From the NCBI RefSeq assembly GCF_001654915.1, contig NZ_LXEQ01000048.1: 64,000 bases of DNA; one strand, 5' to 3'. The notes beneath the pieces were generated by a model. The model had not been told where the DNA came from. It did no database searches and saw only the letters and a list, made by a program, of their open reading frames with translations. This document shows, piece by piece, positions 53,855-62,565 of this stretch. Positions within the stretch are counted from its first letter, which is position 1. The number at the start of each line of letters is the position of its first letter. Source of the DNA: Buttiauxella ferragutiae. Lineage in GTDB: Bacteria; Pseudomonadota; Gammaproteobacteria; Enterobacterales; Enterobacteriaceae. The position numbers were made by a program, and so were the translations under genes.

Positions 53855-53984
53855 TGAAAGAACAAAAGTTTGTGGCAATCCGCATATTCGCTATAACGCG
53901 CTTGATAAGTTAAAGAAAAGTTAATATTGATCCAATGGAGTTAAAAATAACCCACTGCAACCACTCGCGGGAAAAGGTATTGCG

Positions 53985-54830
53985 ATGCAATTAATCCCTG
54001 GTTTGAAGGCTCCTCCGCAGGCTCCCTGTCTTCCTGAGCCAGAAGCGGAAGAGTGCTTTGCTGTCGATCAACTCAAATTGCTCTGTGATGGACTGGCACA
54101 GCAGCGCCCCAGTTCGTTACGTAGTATGTTGAATTCACTGGCATTGATTGCCCCGCTGCTGAACGCGATTCCCAATGTGGTGTTCTTTATTAAAGACAAG
54201 CAGGCGCGTTATTTGCTGGCGAACCTCACATTAGCCAAACGTTGTGGTTTTAAAACGGTGACACCGCTATTAGGTAAAACGTCGGCAGATGTTTTCCCGA
54301 CCCAGTTAGGTTCAGGCTATACCGAGCAAGATCTTCGGGTATTACATCACGGTGTGCAGATTCAGGATCAGCTTGAAATGCACCTGTACAGTGGCCGTGA
54401 AACCGGCTGGTGTCTGACGCAAAAGCTGGCGCTGTATGACCGGCAGGGCAAGATTATCGGCATGGCCGGGATTTCACACGACTTGCAGGAAGCGAAGGCC
54501 AATCACCCGGCTTATCAACGCCTGGCGGCACTGGATGTCTATATCCGCCAGCATTATGACCGGCCAATCGCAATGGATGAGTTAAGGGCGCTGACCGGCC
54601 TTTCGGTTGCGCAAATTGAGCGTTACTGCAAACGTATTTTCCACCTGACGCCGCGCCAGATGATCCACAAAGTCCGGCTGGAGAAGGCCACCGAACTGTT
54701 AGCCAGCGATCTGCCGATTACCGATATCGCTATCCAGTGCGGTTATACCGATCACAGCGCCTTCAGCCGCCAGTTTAAAGCCATGACCGGCTCCACCCCT
54801 CGCGATTTTCGTGCCACGTTAGTTCCCTAA
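53985..54830 (+). CDS. AraC-family regulator with a PAS-type sensor, probable hydroxyproline regulator
   Basis: A 281-residue protein. Residues about 55-170 form a PAS fold (LLNAIPNVVFFIKDKQARYL, GLTQKLALYDRQGKIIGMAG-like end); the C-terminus is an AraC double HTH (MDELRALTGLSVAQIERYCK, IQCGYTDHSAFSRQFKAMTG). It is divergent from the epimerase operon and 195 bp before the deaminase gene, so it should activate both with an imino acid as ligand. Confidence 0.85.
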   Translation: MQLIPGLKAPPQAPCLPEPEAEECFAVDQLKLLCDGLAQQRPSSLRSMLNSLALIAPLLNAIPNVVFFIKDKQARYLLANLTLAKRCGFKTVTPLLGKTSADVFPTQLGSGYTEQDLRVLHHGVQIQDQLEMHLYSGRETGWCLTQKLALYDRQGKIIGMAGISHDLQEAKANHPAYQRLAALDVYIRQHYDRPIAMDELRALTGLSVAQIERYCKRIFHLTPRQMIHKVRLEKATELLASDLPITDIAIQCGYTDHSAFSRQFKAMTGSTPRDFRATLVP

Positions 54831-55025
54831 TCCCCTGAAGTTATTACTTTTATGATGTGGCTGCGTCAGTGCTTTTGCTGCGCGCAGCCCGCTAGCATTG
54901 TGCCAATTTCGTCCTCGCATTCGGTGAAAACCGTCAAGCCGCTACTGAGAAATCAGGTCAATCTGTTCTCGAATTTCACCAAATATTAACCATCAATTAA
55001 CAATTCAGGCGAAAGGACAAACACG
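54831..55025. promoter_or_regulatory. promoter region of the hydroxyproline + strand genes
   Basis: A 195-bp gap with an AT-rich stretch at 54970-55005 and a GAAAGGA box before the ATG at 55026. It probably carries a promoter for the deaminase-to-reductase operon. No firm operator motif was seen. Confidence 0.4.
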
Positions 55026-55946
55026 ATGAGCCATAAAGCGATTAACTGGAGCGGTGTGTTCCCTGCGGTCAGTACTCAATTTCGTAACGATTATTCTCTG
55101 GATCTTGATGCCACCCATGCGGTGATTAAAAACCTGGTCAAAGACGGTGTGTCTGGCCTGGTGGTTTGCGGCACTGTGGGTGAGAACACCTCCATGACGA
55201 TGCAGGAAAAACTGGCAGTGATCGAGGTGGCGAAAGACGCCGCACAAGGCAAAGTACCTGTTATTGCAGGGATTGCCGAATTCACCACTGCCTTTGCACA
55301 GAATATGGCGCGTGAAGCAGAAAAAGCCGGTGTCGACGGCGTCATGGTGATGCCAGCACTGGTTTATTCGTCCAAACCACACGAAACCGCAGCACATTTC
55401 CGCAGTGTAGCCAGTGCCACCAACCTGCCAATCATGGTTTACAACAACCCACCAATTTATAAAAACGATGTCACGCCAGACATCCTGACCACGCTGGTCG
55501 ATTGCGACAACATCGTCTGTTTCAAAGACTCCTCTGGCGATACCCGCCGCTTTATCGATTTACGCAATGCGGTAGGTGACCGCTTCGTGCTATTCGCCGG
55601 GCTGGACGATGTGGTACTGGAAAGCCTTGCCGTGGGTGCAGAAGGGTGGATCTCTGGCATGTCGAATGCTTTCCCACGCGAAGGGGAAACCTTGTTCCGC
55701 CTGGCGAAGCAAAAACGCTTCGAAGAAGCCCTGGCACTGTATAGCTGGTTTATGCCGTTGCTGCATTTGGATGCCCGTCCGGACCTGGTGCAGTGCATCA
55801 AGTTGTGTGAAGAGCGCGTGGGCCGTGGCAGCGCGGTGACCCGTCCACCACGTTTGGCATTGCAGGGTGAAACTCTGCAAGAGGTGACGGCAATTATCGA
55901 CGCCGCTCTGGCTAACCGTCCGACTCTGCCTGACGTCGGCCTGTAA
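55026..55946 (+). CDS. 1-pyrroline-4-hydroxy-2-carboxylate deaminase (DapA family)
   Basis: A 306-residue class-I-aldolase-fold protein. Schiff-base lysine in NIVCFKDSSGD; catalytic tyrosine in IMVYNNPP; loop VVCGTVGENTSMT. It converts pyrroline-4-hydroxy-2-carboxylate to 2-oxoglutarate semialdehyde and ammonia (LhpC in Pseudomonas). The neighbouring epimerase and semialdehyde dehydrogenase support this over dihydrodipicolinate synthase. Confidence 0.88.
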   Translation: MSHKAINWSGVFPAVSTQFRNDYSLDLDATHAVIKNLVKDGVSGLVVCGTVGENTSMTMQEKLAVIEVAKDAAQGKVPVIAGIAEFTTAFAQNMAREAEKAGVDGVMVMPALVYSSKPHETAAHFRSVASATNLPIMVYNNPPIYKNDVTPDILTTLVDCDNIVCFKDSSGDTRRFIDLRNAVGDRFVLFAGLDDVVLESLAVGAEGWISGMSNAFPREGETLFRLAKQKRFEEALALYSWFMPLLHLDARPDLVQCIKLCEERVGRGSAVTRPPRLALQGETLQEVTAIIDAALANRPTLPDVGL

Positions 55947-56006
55947 TCCTCCATGACGGCCCGGCATTTCACCGGGCTTTATCGGGCAATCGAACAGGGG
56001 AAAGCG

Positions 56007-57623
56007 ATGCCGACTCACAGCACTTACAACCTTAGCGGTAAACAGTTTATTGGCGGGCAGCGGATAGCCAGTGGTGACACCGAACTCATCAGCCTGCGGG
56101 CCGATAATAATCAACCAACTGGTTATCGTTTTTATCAAGCCAGCCCGGCAGAGGTGGATGCCGCAGCACAAGCTGCTGCCCAGGCATTCAATATTTATTC
56201 ACAAACCAGTGCCGAGCAGCGCGCTGATTTTCTGGCGGCTATCGCCGATGAGCTGGATGCGTTGGGAGAAGACTTTTTTGCTTTTGCCGCACAGGAAACC
56301 GCTTTGCCTCTCGCTCGTCTGAACGGTGAGCGCGGCAGAACCAGCGGGCAGATGCGTTTGTTTGCCGAACTGTTGCGCAGTGGCCGCGTGCACGCGGCAA
56401 GGATTGATTGCGCATTACCAAACCGAACTCCGTTGCCGCGACCTGATTTACGGCAGTACCGCATTGCACTTGGCCCAGTTGCAGTGTTTGGTGCCAGCAA
56501 CTTCCCGCTGGCGTTTTCTACCGCCGGTGGCGATACCGCTGCTGCGTTGGCTGCTGGTTGCCCAGTGGTGTTCAAGGCACATAGCGGCCATATGATCACC
56601 GCTGAGTTGACCGCGCAAGCGATTGAGCGTGCAGTGCAAAAACAGCAGATGCCAGCGGGCGTTTTCAACATGGTATTCGGCGGCAGTATCGGCGCAGACT
56701 TAGTGAAACACCCGGCAATCCAGGCGGTGGGTTTTACCGGTTCATTGCAAGGTGGCAGGGCATTATTTGATTTAGCGATGCAGCGCCCACAACCGATTCC
56801 GGTGTTTGCCGAAATGTCGAGCATCAACCCCGTGGTGGTTATGCCACAAGCGCTGGCTCAGCGTGGCAAACAGATAGCCCAGGAGTTGGTTGCCTCTTTC
56901 ACGCTGGGCTGCGGCCAGTTCTGCACTAAGCCTGGGCTAATTATTGGCCAGCGCAGCGCGGCCTTCAGCCAGTTGATCGCCGATTTGCAAAACCATGTTA
57001 GTGCTTGCTCACCACAACCAATGTTGAATGCCGGTACCCGCGACCATTATCTGAGTGGTTTGCAAGCATTAGAAAGGCATCCGCAGCTTCGGCATTTGGC
57101 AGGGAGCCGGGAAGAACAAGCCCATCTGGCGGTCGCTCAGTTGTATCAGGCCGAAAGCAATTTGCTTCTCAACGCCGACCCTTTGTTGCAGCAAGAAGTC
57201 TTTGGCCCGGTGGCCATCGTGGTGGAAGTTGCCGACCGGCAGCAGTTGCTTGCCGCGCTGGATAACCTGCAAGGGCAACTGACCGCCACGTTATTGGCCG
57301 ATGAAGAAGACCTGGCTGAGGCGAGTTCACTGGCGCAATTACTCACCCGTAAAGCGGGGCGAGTGTTGTTTAACGGCTACCCAACCGGTGTGGAAGTCTG
57401 TGAAGCCATGGTGCACGGCGGCCCCTATCCGGCGACCAGCGATGCGCGTGGTACCTCGGTCGGAACCCTGGCCATCGAGCGTTTTTTGCGCCCGGTCTGC
57501 CTGCAAAACTACCCGGCCGCACTGTTACCGCCAGCATTGCAGGACAGCAACCCGCTGAATTTGCTGCGCTTAGTTAACGGTGAATACACTCGCGCAGCCC
57601 TCCATTCGCCTGCCGGTCAATAA
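56007..57623 (+). CDS. 2-oxoglutarate semialdehyde dehydrogenase (NADP+)
   Basis: A 538-residue aldehyde dehydrogenase of the long (525-540) ketoglutarate semialdehyde class. Catalytic cysteine in GCGQFCTKPGL; glutamate in FAEMSSINPVV; NADP loop GFTGSLQGGRA. It finishes the route to 2-oxoglutarate. AGGGGAAA before the ATG at 56007 and the usual N-terminus (TYNLSGKQFIGGQ) decide the start; an upstream frame from 55953 is non-homologous. Confidence 0.9.
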   Translation: MPTHSTYNLSGKQFIGGQRIASGDTELISLRADNNQPTGYRFYQASPAEVDAAAQAAAQAFNIYSQTSAEQRADFLAAIADELDALGEDFFAFAAQETALPLARLNGERGRTSGQMRLFAELLRSGRVHAARIDCALPNRTPLPRPDLRQYRIALGPVAVFGASNFPLAFSTAGGDTAAALAAGCPVVFKAHSGHMITAELTAQAIERAVQKQQMPAGVFNMVFGGSIGADLVKHPAIQAVGFTGSLQGGRALFDLAMQRPQPIPVFAEMSSINPVVVMPQALAQRGKQIAQELVASFTLGCGQFCTKPGLIIGQRSAAFSQLIADLQNHVSACSPQPMLNAGTRDHYLSGLQALERHPQLRHLAGSREEQAHLAVAQLYQAESNLLLNADPLLQQEVFGPVAIVVEVADRQQLLAALDNLQGQLTATLLADEEDLAEASSLAQLLTRKAGRVLFNGYPTGVEVCEAMVHGGPYPATSDARGTSVGTLAIERFLRPVCLQNYPAALLPPALQDSNPLNLLRLVNGEYTRAALHSPAGQ

Positions 57624-57643
57624 ATCATTGGAAAGGTACTACC

Positions 57644-59209
57644 ATGACAACACAGGGCAAATTTAAAAAGCAGCTGACCCTTACCGATCTGACGTTTATC
57701 GGTTTGGGTGCAATTTTTGGTTCCGGATGGTTGTTCGCCGCCAGTCATGTTGCTTCCATCGCGGGGCCGGCAGGGATCTATTCGTGGTTGATTGGCGGCG
57801 TGGCCGTGCTGTTACTCGGCATTGTTTATTGCGAACTGGGTGCCGCACTTCCTCGCGCCGGTGGCATCATTCGTTATCCGGTATTTTCCCACGGGGAACT
57901 GATGGGGTATTTGTTGGGGTTTATCACCCTGATTGCATTTTCCAGCCTGATCTCGATAGAGATCGTTGCCGCCCGGCAATATGCTGCGGCCTGGTTCCCT
58001 TCGCTAAGTAAGCCTGGTTCCGGTGACCCCACAATGATCGGTTGGGTGGCGCAATTCATCTTGCTGTGTATTTTCTTTGTGCTGAATTACTACAGTGTCA
58101 AAACCTTTGCTAAATCCAATAACCTGATCAGCATCCTCAAGTTCATTGTGCCGGTACTGGTGATCGTGGTGTTGTTCACATTCTTCAAACCTGAAAACTT
58201 GCACAGCCAGGGCTTTGCGCCATTTGGTTCGGCCGGAGTGGAAGCGGCAATTTCTGCCGGTGGCATCATCTTCGCGTATCTGGGGCTGACGCCGATTATT
58301 TCGGTGGCCAGCGAAGTACAAAACCCGCAGAAAACTATCCCGATCGCTCTGATTTTGTCGGTGGTGCTTTCCACGATTATCTATGTGCTGTTGCAACTTG
58401 CCTTCCTCGGCAGTATTCCTGCCGATTTGCTAAGTGGTGGCTGGCAAGGTATCAGCCAGCACTTTTCGCTGCCGTACCGTGATATTGCCGTGACGCTAGG
58501 GATGGGGTGGTTGGCCTTCCTGGTGGTGAGCGACGCGATTGTTTCGCCAAGCGGTACTGGCAACATCTATATGAATGCCACGCCGCGCGTGATCTATGGC
58601 TGGGCGAGGGCAGGGACATTCTTCAAAGTTTTCACCCGTGTTGATGGCGAGTCCGGTATTCCGCGTCCGGCGCTGTGGTTAACGTTCGGGCTTTCTATCT
58701 TCTGGACGTTGCCGTTCCCGTCATGGGAAAAGTTAATTGGCGTCGTTTCTGCCGCACTGGTTCTGAGCTATGCCATTGCTCCGGTTACCGCCGCCGGTTT
58801 ACGCCGCAATGCGCCGGATATGCCGCGTCCGTTCTTTGTCAGGGGCTTTTGTGTATTAGGGCCGGTGTCGTTCATCATTTCGGCATTGATCGTTTACTGG
58901 TCTGGCTGGAATACCGTGTCCTGGCTGCTTGGCCTGCAAATCGTGATGTTCTTTGTCTATATTCTGTTTAAAAACAAAGTGCCGACTCATAACGTTAGCC
59001 TTAAGCAGCAGGTCTGGTCCTCACTGTGGTTGATCGCGTTCTACGCGTTGATCATTGTGGCTTCTTATCTGGGCAGTTTTGGCGGCATTAATGCGATTGG
59101 TCACCCGTGGGATACCTTACTGGTGGCGGGCATCGCACTGCTGATTTATTACTGGGGTGCTTACACTTGTTTGCCTAAGGCGAATTTCGTCGGGGATGAA
59201 GAAGAGTGA
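57644..59209 (+). CDS. APC-superfamily amino acid permease, probable hydroxyproline importer
   Basis: A 521-residue transporter. Twelve or more membrane segments; helix 1 has the unwound GLGAIFGSGWLFAAS motif of APC carriers, and AIVSPSGTGNIYMNATPRV is a late conserved loop. GAAAGG 8 nt before the ATG. Its place between the semialdehyde dehydrogenase and the reductase suggests that it brings in hydroxyproline or proline, which is inference. Confidence 0.85.
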   Translation: MTTQGKFKKQLTLTDLTFIGLGAIFGSGWLFAASHVASIAGPAGIYSWLIGGVAVLLLGIVYCELGAALPRAGGIIRYPVFSHGELMGYLLGFITLIAFSSLISIEIVAARQYAAAWFPSLSKPGSGDPTMIGWVAQFILLCIFFVLNYYSVKTFAKSNNLISILKFIVPVLVIVVLFTFFKPENLHSQGFAPFGSAGVEAAISAGGIIFAYLGLTPIISVASEVQNPQKTIPIALILSVVLSTIIYVLLQLAFLGSIPADLLSGGWQGISQHFSLPYRDIAVTLGMGWLAFLVVSDAIVSPSGTGNIYMNATPRVIYGWARAGTFFKVFTRVDGESGIPRPALWLTFGLSIFWTLPFPSWEKLIGVVSAALVLSYAIAPVTAAGLRRNAPDMPRPFFVRGFCVLGPVSFIISALIVYWSGWNTVSWLLGLQIVMFFVYILFKNKVPTHNVSLKQQVWSSLWLIAFYALIIVASYLGSFGGINAIGHPWDTLLVAGIALLIYYWGAYTCLPKANFVGDEEE

Positions 59210-59229
59210 TGCTAAGGGAGGAAAGGGCA

Positions 59230-60240
59230 ATGACATCAACCGTTAAATTGACTCTGGTAGAGGCTTATCAACTGGCGTATCAAGCTTTGCTGCGTAATGG
59301 TTTCAGCGCCGCACATGCCGACGCGGTGGCAAAGAACGTCACCGCCGGTGAGCGCGATGGCTGCCATTCTCATGGTTTGTATCGGGTGCTGGGATGCGTT
59401 CGCTCATTGAAAGCAGGGAAGGTAGCAGCAGATGCGGAGTCGACCCTCATCGACAACGCGCCAGCGATTTTACGTGTCGATGCGCAGGGTGGTTTCTCGT
59501 TGCTGGCTTATCAAGCGGCATTGCCTGTATTTATCGATAAAGTACGTCACTGCGGTATTGCTGCGCTGGCTATCAACCATTGCGTTCATTTTTCTGCGCT
59601 GTGGGCAGACATTGAGCCGCTGACCGAGCAAGGATTGGTGGCGCTGGCCTGCACCCCAAGCCATGCCTGGGTTACACCCGCTGGCGGGAACCAACCGCTA
59701 TTTGGCACCAACCCGATAGCTTTTGGTTGGCCACGCCAGGGTAAAGCACCGTTTGTGTTTGATATGGCGACCAGCGCTGCCGCACGCGGTGAAATTGAAC
59801 TGCATCGCCGGGCGAATAAACCGTTACCTGAAGGCTGGGGAATCGACAGCCATGGACAACCGTCTACCGACGCCGCCAGTGTGCTGCAAGGTGCCATGCT
59901 GACATTTGGGGGGCATAAAGGCTCGGCATTGGCGGCGATGGTCGAACTGATTGCCGGGCCATTGATTGGTGATATGACCAGTAAAGAATCTTTGGCATAC
60001 GACCAACAGAGCGGTTCTTCGCCTTATGGCGGAGAACTGATTATTGCCATGGATCCTGAGCGTTTTCTGGGTGCGGATAAAGAGATGCATTTAGCCCGAG
60101 CAGAAGTTCTCTTTAACGATATGGCCGCACAAGGAGCCAGAATCCCAGGCGAGCGGCGTTTTAAAGCGCGTCAACACAGTGAGCAGTTCGGTGTGGAGTT
60201 GCCGCTGGCGTTATATGAAGAGATAGTGGCGTTGAGTTAG
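59230..60240 (+). CDS. Ldh2/DpkA-type delta1-pyrroline-2-carboxylate reductase
   Basis: A 336-residue malate/L-lactate dehydrogenase-2 (MDH-type) oxidoreductase. Motifs: GERDGCHSHGLYRV, CGIAALAINHCVHFSALW, GTNPIAFGWPRQGKAPFVFD, GGHKGSALAAMVELIAG. In hydroxyproline clusters this family reduces pyrroline-2-carboxylate to L-proline, the product route for D-proline or trans-3-hydroxyproline. AGGGAGGAAA sets the start at 59230; the frame begins 24 nt earlier. Last gene of the cluster. Confidence 0.85.
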   Translation: MTSTVKLTLVEAYQLAYQALLRNGFSAAHADAVAKNVTAGERDGCHSHGLYRVLGCVRSLKAGKVAADAESTLIDNAPAILRVDAQGGFSLLAYQAALPVFIDKVRHCGIAALAINHCVHFSALWADIEPLTEQGLVALACTPSHAWVTPAGGNQPLFGTNPIAFGWPRQGKAPFVFDMATSAAARGEIELHRRANKPLPEGWGIDSHGQPSTDAASVLQGAMLTFGGHKGSALAAMVELIAGPLIGDMTSKESLAYDQQSGSSPYGGELIIAMDPERFLGADKEMHLARAEVLFNDMAAQGARIPGERRFKARQHSEQFGVELPLALYEEIVALS

Positions 60241-60352
60241 TCACTTCAACGGGCTTCTCACCAAATCGTGAGCTATCACCCTGTAAAACAACGCGGAACG
60301 TGGTTAATAGGTAACTCGCCAAGTTCAGGCGCTTTAGCCAACAGGATGCAGT

Positions 60353-60580
60353 ATGGAAAATTACGCGAACATAAGTGGTGACTCACAGGTTGTCAGTTTC
60401 CAGATTGATGCCAACTCAATTAAAGTGCGCTTCAAAAATAATCATGTGTATCTCTACGATCTTCGCCACCCTGGACCCGAGCGCCTGGAGAAGATGAAAG
60501 AGTTGGCGCGTGCTGGTTGGGGCCTGAACACTTATATAGAAAGTGAAGTGAAATCCGATTTTTCATCAAAAGTATTTTAA
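60353..60580 (+). CDS. small KTSC-like protein of unknown function
   Basis: A 75-residue protein. VRFKNNHVYLYDLRHPGPER with a late WGLNTYIESEV resembles the KTSC fold (IKVxFxNGxxYxY ... LNxxIxxxV). ACAGGA box 7 nt before the ATG. It lies alone between the hydroxyproline operon and a toxin-antitoxin pair. The function is unknown; KTSC domains are sometimes fused to lysyl-tRNA synthetases. Confidence 0.65.
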   Translation: MENYANISGDSQVVSFQIDANSIKVRFKNNHVYLYDLRHPGPERLEKMKELARAGWGLNTYIESEVKSDFSSKVF

Positions 60581-60598
60581 CTCTCAAAAGTGTGGAAA

Positions 60599-60623
60599 AG
60601 CTGCCTGCCTTAGGTGGGCAGCT
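60599..60623 (+). terminator. stem-loop after the KTSC-like gene
   Basis: AGCTGCC/GGCAGCT, 7-bp stem with an 11-nt loop, 19 nt after the stop codon and followed by AAATTTGGATTTTAT. A weak rho-independent terminator is likely. Confidence 0.5.
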
Positions 60624-60707
60624 AAATTTGGATTTTATCTTTCAAAAATAAGTAATTATTTTGATTCATGCGAGCTCAGATGAAGCACTGGTATTCTGCC
60701 AACTTAC

Positions 60708-60729
60708 ATGTATAGCAATTGCTATACAT
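60708..60729 (+). promoter_or_regulatory. palindromic operator of the TacAT-type pair
   Basis: ATGTATAGCAA/TTGCTATACAT, a perfect 22-bp palindrome, 51 bp before the antitoxin start. A -10-like TATGCT lies 22 bp further (60741). DUF1778 antitoxins bind such palindromes as ribbon-helix-helix dimers and repress the pair. Confidence 0.8.
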
Positions 60730-60778
60730 TGCTCTTGTGTTATGCTGATAAAGTAATCACCACACATGGAGTTTTTAT

Positions 60779-61042
60779 ATGAAATCAGATGTTCAACTCA
60801 ACCTTAGAGCTAAGGAATCCCAGCGGGCGCTCATTGATGCAGCCGCCGAGATCCTCCATAAATCGCGAACAGACTTTATATTGGAAATGGCCTGTCAGGC
60901 GGCAGAGAATGTGATACTTGATCGACGTGTATTCAATTTTAATGACGAACAATACGCTGAGTTCATAGATATGCTTGATGCTCCGCTTGCAGATGACCCA
61001 GCCGTTAAGAAATTACTCGCAAGGAAGCCTCAGTGGGACTAG
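60779..61042 (+). CDS. TacA-like DUF1778 antitoxin
   Basis: An 87-residue ribbon-helix-helix protein: SDVQLNLRAKESQRALIDAA, ILHKSRTDFILEMACQAAEN, then the flexible tail RRVFNFNDEQYAEFIDMLDA that wraps and neutralises the GNAT toxin. GGAG 7 nt before the ATG. Its stop overlaps the toxin start. The pair sits 0.5 kb from dif. Confidence 0.9.
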   Translation: MKSDVQLNLRAKESQRALIDAAAEILHKSRTDFILEMACQAAENVILDRRVFNFNDEQYAEFIDMLDAPLADDPAVKKLLARKPQWD

Positions 61043-61533
61043 TAACAGCTCCTGAGCCTCTGACAAGTTCTCATCAGCTAGCGGAATTCGTGAGTGGAGA
61101 GTCAGTTCTTGATGATTGGTTAAAGCAAAGAGGGTTAAAAAACCACGCTTACGGTGCTGCAAGGACGTTTGTCATTTGTAAGAAGGAATCGAAACAAGTA
61201 GCGGGCTTTTACTCACTGGCAACTGGAAGTGTCAACCATACCGAAGCTACGGGTGGTCTTCGTCGTAATATGCCGGACCCAATACCCGTTATTATACTTG
61301 CGCGTCTGGCAGTGGACCTTTCTTTCCGGGGAAAAGGTCTAGGAGCCGATCTGCTTCAGGATGCAGTACTGCGATGCTACAGGGTGGCCGAAAATATCGG
61401 TGTCCGGGCCATTATGGTCCATGCACTTACTGAAGAAGCCAAACAATTCTATATTCATCATGGTTTTAAACCATTGCAAACGCAGGAGCGAACATTATTT
61501 TTTAAACTTCCGAAAGATGTGGAGGGGACTTAA
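61033..61533 (+). CDS. TacT-like GNAT acetyltransferase toxin
   Basis: A 166-residue GNAT protein: ARLAVDLSFRGKGLGADLLQ contains the acetyl-CoA loop, AKQFYIHHGFKP the substrate-side tyrosine. Relatives acetylate aminoacyl-tRNA and halt translation. It starts with GTG inside the antitoxin gene (10-nt overlap), which couples translation. The molecular target of this copy is inferred from the family. Confidence 0.9.
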   Translation: MGLVTAPEPLTSSHQLAEFVSGESVLDDWLKQRGLKNHAYGAARTFVICKKESKQVAGFYSLATGSVNHTEATGGLRRNMPDPIPVIILARLAVDLSFRGKGLGADLLQDAVLRCYRVAENIGVRAIMVHALTEEAKQFYIHHGFKPLQTQERTLFFKLPKDVEGT

Positions 61534-61589
61534 CCCTATGATTTTATGCGAACCATCTTGGTTCATGAAGTAAAGGACCTTTGCAGGCA

Positions 61590-61617
61590 ATTTAACATAA
61601 TATACATTATGCGCACC
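61590..61617 (-). other. dif: dif site, XerC/XerD chromosome dimer resolution site
   Basis: On the - strand it reads GGTGCGCATAA (XerC arm), TGTATA (6-bp core) and TTATGTTAAAT (XerD arm): identical in all 28 bases to the E. coli dif sequence as I know it. XerC and XerD recombine here to resolve chromosome dimers at division under control of FtsK. The site is in a gene-poor stretch, as usual for the terminus. Confidence 0.93.
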
Positions 61618-61929
61618 AAGGTAGAGATAGGCGGGAATTACAGCTTTTTGGTCATGGTTGCTCACATGCTGACGCGCCTCCGGCTTGCCCAACCCGACAA
61701 CCACCGGAAAAAATTCCGGTATTTCGTCGCGTTCCTGAATGGCTTATCATCACTTCCGCAGTCTGTGCGCGATTATGCTGAGTGGATGGCCATGTTGCTG
61801 CGGCACCGGCTAAAAATGACATGCTTGAAGCCCTGAAGCAGCTTCAGTCGCGTTCTGAGCAAATCTTTGGCAAAAAGCCTGGCTGATGCAACCGTTATTA
61901 ATGAGTGCGACGACAACTTAATACCGTGC
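61618..61929 (+). pseudogene. decayed coding sequence after dif
   Basis: Three frames hold fragments of coding quality. One gives NHRKKFRYFVAFLNGLSSLP and continues to YAEWMAMLLRHR; another, in the +2 frame from about 61790, gives NDMLEALKQLQSRSEQIFGK with KPG and a stop near 61886. They look like parts of broken genes, perhaps phage- or transposon-borne. I could not identify the parents. No intact gene is present between 61534 and 61929. Confidence 0.4.
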
Positions 61930-62565
61930 TTACCAGTGAATCGTATCTGGCCAGACCCAGTCCGTATTATTCATGGTATTCAGCATTTTTGTGTCCGGCT
62001 TTTCACGGGCATATTGACTCCATAGTGAATCAAAGGAGCAAAGTATCTTATCCAGTTTTTCTTTTCTCTTTGCAGGTGGCTGACTGAGGAAATAACAACA
62101 CCGGCTGTCAATGTTGTCCTCAAGCCATTCAAAGTCAGAGTCAGCTGCGCTGCTGGCCAGTTTTATCATCACTTCTGCCCGGTTACCCGGCAGAAACTCC
62201 TGTAAAGCAGACTCCAGAAGATGCTCGAATGCATACATAATGGATAACTGTTTTTTATCTGTCTGGATGTAACTCATTGAACGTCTGAGGATTGCAGACT
62301 GAAGCAAGATCAGTGGCCATAACAGTTCCACACCATAAAGCTGATAGGAATCCCCTTCTTCATACTGATACTGCTCAGTGCGACGACAGCCTTCCCGGGC
62401 TTTGCGAATGTCATAGGCCAGAGCCAGCATAAAGCCATCTTTAATTTTTATCAGAGGACTTTCATCCACAGCGAAATGGATAAACTGGTGTAATTCATCC
62501 AGTGCTGCCGTATCTCCCCATAAAATAATACCGGCATTATTCGGTGTTAATTCAAATCGAAACAT
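61930..62565 (-). CDS. DUF6904-like protein of unknown function
   Basis: A 211-residue protein starting MFRFELTPNNAGIILWGDTA; the region LDELHQFIHFAVDESPLIK and a mid-protein GVELLWPLILLQSAILRRSM are what I associate with DUF6904. Mostly helical. AGAAG about 9 nt before the ATG at 62565 supports it over the one at 62574. GC content falls below that of the conserved genes, in line with acquired DNA at the terminus. Confidence 0.65.
   Translation of the reverse strand: MFRFELTPNNAGIILWGDTAALDELHQFIHFAVDESPLIKIKDGFMLALAYDIRKAREGCRRTEQYQYEEGDSYQLYGVELLWPLILLQSAILRRSMSYIQTDKKQLSIMYAFEHLLESALQEFLPGNRAEVMIKLASSAADSDFEWLEDNIDSRCCYFLSQPPAKRKEKLDKILCSFDSLWSQYAREKPDTKMLNTMNNTDWVWPDTIHW

Noticed and set aside
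55026..55946. Naming this gene dapA (dihydrodipicolinate synthase)
   Set aside because: DapA is a housekeeping gene elsewhere; the neighbouring hydroxyproline epimerase and semialdehyde dehydrogenase point to the deaminase.
61546..61836. 96-codon frame that runs across dif
   Set aside because: It reads through the dif sequence and joins unrelated parts; a gene over dif is not credible.
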